From Rhodospirillaceae bacterium (GTDB lineage Bacteria > Pseudomonadota > Alphaproteobacteria > MPNO01 > UBA2964), in assembly GCA_002712335.1 (NCBI GenBank), contig PATI01000055.1, forward strand, positions 4,720-11,063: DNA of 6,344 nt. The letters run 5' to 3'. Position 1 is the stretch's first letter. Each line of letters begins with the position of its first letter. A program made the translations under genes and the position numbers. This document shows positions 1 through 5,513 of this stretch, piece after piece. Under the pieces are notes generated by a model. That model did no database searches. It saw only the letters and a program-made list of their open reading frames with translations, and had not been told where the DNA came from.

Positions 1-179
1 AAATCTGATTTTGTCTCGAAGTCACTTGCTTGACGGCGCCCAAGAATTACTACGGATTCGTCACTCTCGATGCCAGTTTCACCCTGTCTGAATTCATCTA
101 CCGTGGTGCTCGTGCACGAAGCCAACATAAGAATACTTACGCAAGTAAGACCTACCCTAATTTTCGAAATTTCTTTCAT
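1..179 (-). CDS. Predicted outer-membrane lipoprotein, N-terminal fragment (runs off left edge)
   Basis: The reading frame opens with ATG at 179-177 and stays open to base 1, giving 59 complete codons; the rest lies outside the window. Residues 1-22 form a lipoprotein signal peptide: basic start (Lys2, Lys6, Arg8), hydrophobic stretch around 9-20, and lipobox L19-A20-S21-C22. Cys22 is the likely lipidated residue. Residue +2 is Thr, not Asp, which favours outer-membrane sorting by the usual Lol rule. The visible mature part is polar and acidic, with a short hydrophobic strand near residues 43-47 followed by Gly-Arg-Arg. I do not recognise the family. It starts 28 nt after the previous lipoprotein gene, with no clear Shine-Dalgarno sequence, so it is probably co-transcribed. 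The frame was translated by hand from the sequence. Confidence 0.75.
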   Translation of the reverse strand, partial: MKEISKIRVGLTCVSILMLASCTSTTVDEFRQGETGIESDESVVILGRRQASDFETKSD

Positions 180-207
180 AGGATCACTAGTTAGTTTCGA
201 AACCCTC

Positions 208-834
208 TTAAAGGTTGTTTAACCAATCCTGCACCTCCGGTATTCGAGTAAAATTCAGCGAGAAACTAGAAGCAAGATCCCGCAACGCAACTACAGTCGC
301 CTCATTAATCCCGTCTTCTATGGACCGAAAAGTTTCGGTTGGAGTTTTGCCATAGGAAGTCACTACCCAATCTGCTAATGAATCACCACTACTGTCAACT
401 ATTCGCATGTTGTATTTGATCCAAACTTCATAGACCTCAAGCTTTGTCTTTTCCGGAAGCGCGAGCTGAAATTCTTCAATCACTGGCGCAAAAACAGCAT
501 CTACCTCCAGAGCCTTTGGATCATCGAAACCTTCTATCTCGATCACTTCGTCAAACATCGCCGGAAGCACAGCGTTGAAAAGATTGATATGAGATTGACC
601 GCTCTCGACGTTAATTTCTTCTCGCCCGGTCTCACTATACTCCATGTAAGAAAATTCTTTTAAGGTTTCATCATAATAAACAGCCATGGTCAGAGGAATT
701 TTATTAATATTTGGTGTCGGAAAGCTCCCCTCTACCACTAAATTGCTAACCCCGCATGAAAACATCAGAGGTATCATTATTAAAAAAACTGAGAAGCTGA
801 GGTAGCGAGGCTGCTTTTTAATTAGAATTTTCAT
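208..834 (-). CDS. Predicted lipoprotein of unknown function, about 208 aa
   Basis: The frame can open at a TTG (846-844) or at an ATG (834-832). I prefer the ATG because GAG lies 7 nt upstream and the signal peptide then begins in the usual way (Met-Lys-Ile-Leu-Ile-Lys-Lys). From that ATG, residues 1-26 look like a lipoprotein signal sequence with a basic N-terminus and a hydrophobic core (about 11-25). It ends in Leu23-Met-Phe-Ser-Cys27, a somewhat loose lipobox, so lipidation is likely but not certain. The mature part is a soluble mixed alpha/beta domain with an aromatic-rich stretch (VWIKYNMRIVD, about residues 138-148) and a terminal Trp-Leu-Asn-Asn-Leu. No catalytic motif or named family is recognised. 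The pattern of strands plus a late helix is reminiscent of small periplasmic accessory lipoproteins, but that is only an impression. Its place directly after the two vWA genes suggests an outer-membrane partner of that complex. Confidence 0.75.
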   Translation of the reverse strand: MKILIKKQPRYLSFSVFLIMIPLMFSCGVSNLVVEGSFPTPNINKIPLTMAVYYDETLKEFSYMEYSETGREEINVESGQSHINLFNAVLPAMFDEVIEIEGFDDPKALEVDAVFAPVIEEFQLALPEKTKLEVYEVWIKYNMRIVDSSGDSLADWVVTSYGKTPTETFRSIEDGINEATVVALRDLASSFSLNFTRIPEVQDWLNNL

Positions 835-861
835 TTTAGTACTCAAAACACCTATGCTTTT

Positions 862-892
862 AGTATACGCACAATTATTGATAATCGTTCAA
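862..892 (-). promoter_or_regulatory. Weak sigma70-like promoter candidate before the lipoprotein gene
   Basis: On the minus strand, TATACT (867-862; five of six bases match the -10 consensus) is preceded by TTGAAC (892-887; four of six match the -35 consensus) with a long 19-nt spacer. A start about 7 nt downstream would give a leader of about 20 nt before the ATG at 834. The -35 part lies inside the end of the upstream vWA gene. Such matches occur often by chance in AT-rich DNA, and the genes are close enough for one transcript, so this is only a candidate internal promoter. Confidence 0.18.
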
Positions 893-1885
893 ACCTACAA
901 ACGTACCGCCGTTTCGGATCGTCATTTCCCGCATCAAGGTAGAGTATCTATAGACACTCTGCTGAAATCGTCGCGGACCAGCAAAGATAGTAGGAAAGCC
1001 GATCCCATGAATTCGAACTAGTCTATCACCATTGGCATCTTCGAGATTAATTCTGTCAATAGTTTGAAGCACTTCTCTTATAGAACCCCCTGGCTGAAAA
1101 TCATCTCCAAGGACATAAATACTTATTTTCTTGTCTGGAGAATAAAAAGTGTTTATCGCACGAGTAACGCCTTCGACGGGGCTGCTGTTACTGTAGGGAT
1201 TCCATGTCCTTAGCGTAGATATGATTTGACTCCGTCTGCCTGGCGTGTCTGGAATCCAGTCTCCGCGATATGAATCAAACATATAATCACCCATATCGTT
1301 CATAACCTGTATCCCTTTTACCTCAGGATAGACGTTCAAAGTGTCCTCAATCACCCCCAACATTTTGTCCCAGCTCGGATTCTGAAACATACTTCCGGAA
1401 GTGTCTATAACAAAAATTATGTACTCACTGTCAACCGGCACACCTCCGATCACATTGTTATCAGGTGCGCTAGTATTTGCCAGCAAACGCTGCATTTCTT
1501 CTGTTAAACTCTGCTGCGCTAAGGCTAGGCGCCCCATTTCATCTGTTGTTTCATCGGATAGATCCTTTGTCGTATTGAATCGGCCCTGAATATCCTCTAG
1601 ATCTCTTCGCAATCTAGCAACACGCTCTTTATTCGCCGAAAGTTGTTCCTGCTTAGCATTCAGCTCACGGTTGACAATCGAGGTTTCACCGCGAATTTCA
1701 AACAATTGGTTCTGTAATTCTGCGACAGAGCCTTCCGGAACAACAGTTTCAATTGCTTCTAGCGTGGTAGGAGCAGACGATTTAGTGATCATTAATAAAA
1801 TAATCATGGCGCCAAAGCCACAGGAGGCGACATCTAAAAAAGATACCGTAAAAGAGTCTGTTTCCCTGTTCTTACGTTTATTCAT
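875..1885 (-). CDS. Membrane-anchored coiled-coil vWA-domain protein (second copy)
   Basis: This 336-aa protein is predicted to be anchored in the inner membrane with its bulk in the periplasm. A basic N-terminus (Lys3-Arg4-Lys5-Arg7) stays inside, and one membrane helix spans about 15-33. Asp18 sits at the start of that helix in the motif FLDVASCGFGAMI, resembling the essential Asp helices of MotB, TolR and ExbD. Residues about 52-136 form a Leu/Glu/Arg-rich coiled coil. A vWA domain runs from about 153 to the end. It has the metal-site motif Asp161-Thr-Ser163-Gly-Ser165, a probable second ligand at Ser234 or Ser235 where the family usually has Thr, and Asp261-Asp262 in YVLGDDF as the third motif. 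An in-frame TAG immediately precedes the ATG, so the start cannot lie further upstream. The only purine-rich site, GGAG, is 12 nt away and weak. It lies 48 nt after its paralogue. Domain assignment is secure; a motor role is inferred. Confidence 0.9.
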   Translation of the reverse strand: MNKRKNRETDSFTVSFLDVASCGFGAMIILLMITKSSAPTTLEAIETVVPEGSVAELQNQLFEIRGETSIVNRELNAKQEQLSANKERVARLRRDLEDIQGRFNTTKDLSDETTDEMGRLALAQQSLTEEMQRLLANTSAPDNNVIGGVPVDSEYIIFVIDTSGSMFQNPSWDKMLGVIEDTLNVYPEVKGIQVMNDMGDYMFDSYRGDWIPDTPGRRSQIISTLRTWNPYSNSSPVEGVTRAINTFYSPDKKISIYVLGDDFQPGGSIREVLQTIDRINLEDANGDRLVRIHGIGFPTIFAGPRRFQQSVYRYSTLMREMTIRNGGTFVGLNDYQ

Positions 1886-1917
1886 CTAACAAAATAACTC
1901 CGTGAAACTCCCACCAT
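1882..1917 (-). other. Possible 11-codon leader ORF overlapping the vWA start
   Basis: In the 48-nt gap between the two vWA genes, the minus strand has ATG at 1917-1915 followed by 11 sense codons in total (MVGVSRSYFVR) and TGA at 1884-1882. That stop overlaps the ATG of the next vWA gene as ATGA. This arrangement is typical of translational coupling and could compensate for the poor ribosome site of the vWA gene. No good Shine-Dalgarno sequence precedes the mini-ORF, and an ORF this short may arise by chance. Confidence 0.15.
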
Positions 1918-1933
1918 AAATTAAGTCATATTT

Positions 1934-3037
1934 TTAAGGCCAGTCCTTGGAGGGCGTCAAAAATGAACCTTTTGTATATTGCGCTAACTGCCAATAGGCT
2001 GCAGCAGCGCTTGGATCGCCTTCTAGAGGCATCAGTATTACATTAATCGGTGTTCCTGGGGATAGCTCCTCGACTGCTTCTTCAAAAAATTCTAGCCGCT
2101 CAGACGGAGTCACTAACGAATTAGAGGAGCTTCTATCGCCGACTGTAGGCAATCCATCAGTAATAAGAAATATATTATCTGGTGGGGGAGACATATTAGC
2201 GACGGCTCTGAAAATCTGGGTCAGATTAGTTCCATTTTCGGGGACAAGGCTCTTTACATTTCCAATAGCCTCGTTAAGTAAATCCCGGTCTGCGGCCTCT
2301 AGCCAGGTGTTGCTTGTTTCTGGAAGTATTGGTGCATAACTCGTGTTGAAACTCCAAATCTGATACTGACTTGTTATTGGTAGCTGAGTGCTTACCCAGT
2401 CGACTGTATTGACTACCCTCTGCCATTTAGGCGCATTTCTCTTTCGGTCATCATCCATGTTGCGAGTGCGAATAATATTTACTATCGTACTATCAAGCAT
2501 AGAGGCGGAACTATCCAGCAGAATCAATATTCGCTGTCCACCTAAGAAGAGCCCTGATAAATACTGACGGTTACCATCACCAAGAAACTGACGAACGCTA
2601 TTTCCTTCCTGTTCAAAGGCACTTGCTTGAAGACGCAGTAGCTCCTCTTCAAGAGCTTCGACATCCGAGCGCAACTGAGCGATATCCTCTTCAGTGGCCA
2701 TACTGTTGTTTTCTAATGCTGCAAGCTCTTGAAGAAATGAATCAATCTCTTCCATTATTTGATTGGCTAAGCCCTCGGCAGTGACTACTTCTAATGAAAC
2801 TGCAGATAAAGTGTTTCGAATCTCAACTAACCCGAGTTGACCGGTTTCTACTTCCTCTTCCAACAAATTAATTTCTGCAGTAAGTTCCGGATTATTAGCT
2901 TCTGGAGATACGGTGGCAGCATGATCGAGTATCAGAAAAATAAGAATAACTGCTCCAAAGCCACAAAACATCACGTCCAGAAACGCTAGACTCAAGGGAT
3001 TAACTTTCCGTCTGTTTGATTTACTATTACTAGCCAT
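1934..3037 (-). CDS. Membrane-anchored coiled-coil vWA-domain protein (first copy)
   Basis: This 367-aa protein has the same layout as the vWA protein encoded just downstream. A basic N-terminal tail (Lys6, Arg9-Arg10-Lys11) precedes one membrane helix at about 15-38. Asp21 lies at the entry of the helix in FLDVMFCGFGAVI, where MotB, TolR and ExbD carry their proton-accepting Asp. A long Glu/Leu-rich coiled coil covers about 50-140. The vWA domain (about 168-362) has a full metal-ion-dependent adhesion site: Asp175-Ser-Ser177-Ala-Ser179, Thr270 or Thr273 in GTNLT, and Asp294 in LITDG. With the N-terminus inside, the vWA domain should be periplasmic. ATG is chosen because AAGGTG lies just upstream and the gene overlaps the end of the Hsp70-like gene by 8 nt (ATGGCTAG), which suggests coupled translation. 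vWA sites usually bind protein ligands through a divalent metal; the ligand here is unknown. Confidence 0.92.
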   Translation of the reverse strand: MASNSKSNRRKVNPLSLAFLDVMFCGFGAVILIFLILDHAATVSPEANNPELTAEINLLEEEVETGQLGLVEIRNTLSAVSLEVVTAEGLANQIMEEIDSFLQELAALENNSMATEEDIAQLRSDVEALEEELLRLQASAFEQEGNSVRQFLGDGNRQYLSGLFLGGQRILILLDSSASMLDSTIVNIIRTRNMDDDRKRNAPKWQRVVNTVDWVSTQLPITSQYQIWSFNTSYAPILPETSNTWLEAADRDLLNEAIGNVKSLVPENGTNLTQIFRAVANMSPPPDNIFLITDGLPTVGDRSSSNSLVTPSERLEFFEEAVEELSPGTPINVILMPLEGDPSAAAAYWQLAQYTKGSFLTPSKDWP

Positions 3038-4382
3038 TCCGCACCTTAATTAAACGGATCTCATCGCAAGACTCCGCAAATCTTATGTGATCTCCAAGTT
3101 GCAATAAGTGAATTCCTTTGCTCACTGATCGATTATTCAAGATCGCATGATTACTCGTGCAGTTGAAATAGATGCCCGAGTCTGTCTTATCTATAGTCCC
3201 TAAGTGTTCTGGCAAGCCTTTCATGGCAAGATTAATCTCTTGAGAGGATTCACGTGCCTCAGGTTTTCCTAACCTACTCCCGATAACCACCCGGCGAAGT
3301 TTGATCGCCTCATTACAAAAAAGTAAATGGCTTGCTAACTGACTCTGTTGCAATTCGGTTTTTGAGACTAATTCAACAATCCCCAACTCAGACTTTGCTA
3401 ATTTCTCAACGAGTTTTATTTCTCCGTCTTTCGGGGCAATAAGGTTTCTGTGGTCTATGCATGCTCTTGCTCCCTGGTGAACAGTTGCTACCTCATAGTG
3501 CAGATCACTAGGAATAGTCCGTAAAAACCCAGGGAGGCGGCTGAGACACTCGCTCAGTATCAGTTGGGCTTCGACTCCGACTGTTAGTGCGCTTATTTGC
3601 TCATTAATTTTTCGATAATACCTGTCAAGTACTGCTGTTAAATTTTCCCACGGTAGCTTTGCAAGATGCACTGTATCACGGCTTTCTAGTTCGAATTGAA
3701 CCGTTCTGCCCTCTTCATGATTTGACAACCAAGAGAGGAGTAAGTTGTATAAGTCTTGCTCTGAAATAGCATCATGCTGGGGGTTAAAGCGACATTGATC
3801 AATAAACAAATCAGTTGCTACTTGCATCATTAAATTCATGAAATTCTGTATGCCAACACCCGGTATTTGCACAACATTTTTCACTTTAAAATATGCCTCA
3901 TTTATAGTTATTGTAGTAATTACCACTTGATGTAACTGAATATCTATATGAAGACTCAGTTTTTTATGAGTAGCCTGAATTGAATCAGCAAGAGCTGAAT
4001 TTACAAATCCAATTGGTGAAAAATTTGTCTGCCGAGCTAATCCAAGCAAGATTGCTAGTTGATCTTGAGAAAAGTTGCCCGGCACGGAGAAAATAACATC
4101 TTGATCAATATCAGCCGCTTCTGCTAAATGCATAAGTTGAGCGTATGCCAGATCAGCGTGATGTCTTACTTTTGGACCATGAGATATAGGCTCAAGATTT
4201 AGCTCATACCAATATTTACTGAAGCTATTGGTGGGCTGAATGCGAGATTGTCGCTCTGCAAACTCCCCGACTTCTAGCTTATCTTCAGTGACTAATGCAA
4301 ACCCTGGGCTCTGGAATACAATTCCTGTCTCGTCGCCCACTCTTATGTTGGAGTCATTAATTTCGATGACTTTAATGGACAT
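3030..4382 (-). CDS. Degenerate Hsp70/actin-fold protein with FHA-like C-terminal region
   Basis: This 450-aa protein has no signal peptide or membrane helix and is presumably cytoplasmic. Three stretches fit the Hsp70/actin ATPase fold. Residues 94-134 (DQDVIFSVPGNFSQDQ, then LLGLARQTNF and FVNSALADS) match the DnaK region reading 'tVPAyF.d.qR.A...A...aGl.....iNEPtAAa'. Residues 145-158 sit where the phosphate-2 DxGGGT strand belongs. Residues 274-307 (LILSECLSRLPGF, then ATVHQGA) match the 'LvGGsSriPgv ... VAlGAA' adenosine region. The glycines that contact nucleotide are mostly missing (HIDIQLHQ and LSECLSR), so ATP hydrolysis is doubtful. The last 90 or so residues look like a strand-rich FHA-type fold ending in HLLQLGDHIRFAE and EIRLIKV; this part is less certain. 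It starts 26 nt after the channel gene and overlaps the first vWA gene by 8 nt. A regulatory or scaffold role is inferred. Confidence 0.72.
   Translation of the reverse strand: MSIKVIEINDSNIRVGDETGIVFQSPGFALVTEDKLEVGEFAERQSRIQPTNSFSKYWYELNLEPISHGPKVRHHADLAYAQLMHLAEAADIDQDVIFSVPGNFSQDQLAILLGLARQTNFSPIGFVNSALADSIQATHKKLSLHIDIQLHQVVITTITINEAYFKVKNVVQIPGVGIQNFMNLMMQVATDLFIDQCRFNPQHDAISEQDLYNLLLSWLSNHEEGRTVQFELESRDTVHLAKLPWENLTAVLDRYYRKINEQISALTVGVEAQLILSECLSRLPGFLRTIPSDLHYEVATVHQGARACIDHRNLIAPKDGEIKLVEKLAKSELGIVELVSKTELQQSQLASHLLFCNEAIKLRRVVIGSRLGKPEARESSQEINLAMKGLPEHLGTIDKTDSGIYFNCTSNHAILNNRSVSKGIHLLQLGDHIRFAESCDEIRLIKVRNG
3042..3047 (-). promoter_or_regulatory. Ribosome binding site of the first vWA gene
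   Basis: AAGGTG on the minus strand, with its AAGG core 6 nt before the ATG at 3037, lies within the last codons of the Hsp70-like gene. It supports the chosen start and allows reinitiation by ribosomes that end at the overlapping TAG (3032-3030). Confidence 0.55.
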
Positions 4383-4408
4383 ATTAGTTTCTCTAATCCA
4401 AGCTTGGT

Positions 4409-5218
4409 CTACTCAATTTTTTCAGGTACTTGCATGTGTCGTATCAGTCGCTCATCGCAATAGTTCTGACAATCAAGAACTAAACGATCTTGAAGTAGCT
4501 GTAGCTGATGCAGTATGAACATCAGGACAATACTTACCACAAGAGCAACAAAAGTTGAGTTAAACGCGACTCCTAAACTTTGAGTTACTCCGACGATATC
4601 TCCACTGACCGCCTGATAGGCCTGCCCAAGAGCCGTTCCAATACCTCGAACAGTTCCCAAAAATCCGATCGAAGGAATCGCCCACGCAATATACCTAACA
4701 ATAGTTAGCTCTGTTTCCATTCTGTCAGCTTCAGTCTCACATGTATCTTTTACGACAGAAGAAACCGCCTGAATATTTTCTGTACTCTGAAATCGATGTA
4801 GTCCTGCTAATAGCGCCCGTGGCAACAAGAATTCACGCTCTCGATTAGATAAGGCTTGTACAGGCCTAGAGTAATTTCTGCAGTCCTCCGGCAAAATACT
4901 CGTTCCATCCTGTAAGTTTACCAATGTGCGATCCAGCAGGGTTCGCTCTCTCAAAGTATGTTGGGTTTTCATGCTGATTATAGCCATGGCCCATAACATT
5001 AAAATAATGCAGGTCTCCTGCTCAAAATCTCTTAAAATAATAAAAACTGACCTTTCTGGTACAAAATTATCATCTTGCTGCTGCAAAAGTTGCTGTTGTT
5101 CCTGTATCAAGTCGGCGTTCGGGCGTATAACCGTTACATATGTTGCATGTACTACTATAACCACAAAAATAAGTGCACCAATCTGAAATAGTGCTTCGTA
5201 TAAAGAGCCTTGCTTCAT
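4409..5218 (-). CDS. MotA/TolQ/ExbB-family proton channel protein
   Basis: This 269-aa integral inner-membrane protein is the predicted channel subunit of an ion-driven motor. Four hydrophobic segments are visible: about 10-30, 69-84, 174-196 and 214-238. Between the second and third lies a long charged region (85-172), the place of the cytoplasmic domain in MotA. The third segment carries the family signature AIPSIGFLGTVRGIGTAL (180-197), with Pro182 where MotA and TolQ have a conserved Pro. The fourth carries VAFNSTFVALVVSIVLMF (217-234), with small and hydroxyl residues as in the ExbB/TolQ proton path. A Gln-rich loop (39-48) should face the periplasm. No MotB, ExbD or TolR gene accompanies it; instead the vWA proteins downstream carry Asp-bearing helices. 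ATG with AAGGGA 6 nt upstream is a sound start. Family assignment is firm; ion type and exact role are not. Confidence 0.92.
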   Translation of the reverse strand: MKQGSLYEALFQIGALIFVVIVVHATYVTVIRPNADLIQEQQQLLQQQDDNFVPERSVFIILRDFEQETCIILMLWAMAIISMKTQHTLRERTLLDRTLVNLQDGTSILPEDCRNYSRPVQALSNREREFLLPRALLAGLHRFQSTENIQAVSSVVKDTCETEADRMETELTIVRYIAWAIPSIGFLGTVRGIGTALGQAYQAVSGDIVGVTQSLGVAFNSTFVALVVSIVLMFILHQLQLLQDRLVLDCQNYCDERLIRHMQVPEKIE

Positions 5219-5224
5219 AAATTA

Positions 5225-5230
5225 TCCCTT
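5225..5230 (-). promoter_or_regulatory. Ribosome binding site of the channel gene
   Basis: AAGGGA on the minus strand lies 6 nt before the ATG at 5218 and follows a run of eight A (5236-5229) that may help ribosome loading. The A-run is not followed by a hairpin and does not look like a terminator for either strand. Confidence 0.5.
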
Positions 5231-5242
5231 TTTTTTGACTTA

Positions 5243-5482
5243 TTATATATCAACCGGAAAAGAGACCCCTAAGTCTTGTGAAATCTGTTCGGTAGGAATA
5301 AAACGTGCTCCAGAATTAGAGTCAGGTGTAATGTTTTCGCCATTGTCCTCTAATTGAGCTTCCTCATCGTCAACATCGTGGGATTCGCCAGGAGGAGATA
5401 GCTCTTCCTCTGCCAACTCCGTTTCCTGAGCATGAGCAACCAGATTGGCGATCAAAAACCCCAGTATAAAAAAGAACTTCAT
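5243..5482 (-). CDS. Small acidic exported protein, 79 aa, unknown function
   Basis: The frame has an ATG at 5506 and another at 5482. I choose 5482 because TGGAGG lies 9 nt upstream and the product then begins with a classic signal peptide: Met-Lys, hydrophobic core at about 3-15, and an Ala-His-Ala cleavage site near residue 18. The mature protein is about 61 aa and very acidic (runs of Glu, Asp, Ser and Pro at about 20-57), so the middle is probably disordered. The last 19 residues, FIPTEQISQDLGVSFPVDI, differ in character from the acidic linker and look like a folded or partner-binding tail. I have a vague memory of similar tails in small gammaproteobacterial proteins but cannot confirm it. 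There is no lipobox, so it should be free in the periplasm. It sits between the SUMF1-fold gene and the channel gene, 24 nt before the latter, and may be a periplasmic subunit or adaptor. Confidence 0.75.
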   Translation of the reverse strand: MKFFFILGFLIANLVAHAQETELAEEELSPPGESHDVDDEEAQLEDNGENITPDSNSGARFIPTEQISQDLGVSFPVDI

Positions 5483-5491
5483 AATTTGCGG

Positions 5492-5497
5492 CCTCCA
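5492..5497 (-). promoter_or_regulatory. Strong ribosome binding site that decides the start of the small exported protein
   Basis: TGGAGG on the minus strand lies 9 nt before the ATG at 5482. It falls inside the frame if the upstream ATG at 5506 is used, and that ATG has no comparable site. This favours the shorter product with a clean signal peptide. Confidence 0.6.
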
Positions 5498-5513
5498 GGG
5501 GCTCATCCAATCA

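Noticed and set aside
195..204. Perfect 10-bp palindrome GTTTCGAAAC between the two lipoprotein genes
   Set aside because: It is self-complementary without a loop and has no T-run. It could be an operator, but a single short copy is not enough support.
1401..1889. Plus-strand ORFs (1401-1589 and 1671-1889) opposite the second vWA gene
   Set aside because: They are antisense to a protein with a clear membrane anchor and coiled coil; their translations show no coherent domain.
4398..4407. Perfect 10-bp palindrome CCAAGCTTGG between the channel and Hsp70-like genes
   Set aside because: It has no loop and no T-run after it, so it is not a terminator. A short palindrome like this may be chance, and no regulator is evident.
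4240..4518. Plus-strand ORF of 92 codons
   Set aside because: It lies antisense to the Hsp70-like and channel genes, has no family resemblance or ribosome site, and the minus-strand genes have clear motifs.
4926..5186. Plus-strand ORF with Cys/Ser-rich and hydrophobic stretches
   Set aside because: The Cys-rich run is the antisense reading of the Gln-rich loop in the channel protein, so it is a coding shadow.
875..5218. Zorya-type anti-phage system (ZorA/ZorB)
   Set aside because: The channel is ZorA-like only at family level. There is no long cytoplasmic tail on it, no OmpA-like ZorB, and no helicase or nuclease gene in view.
5229..5236. Run of eight A on the minus strand before the channel gene
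   Set aside because: Considered as a terminator tail or slippage site, but there is no GC-rich stem beside it and it lies outside any reading frame.
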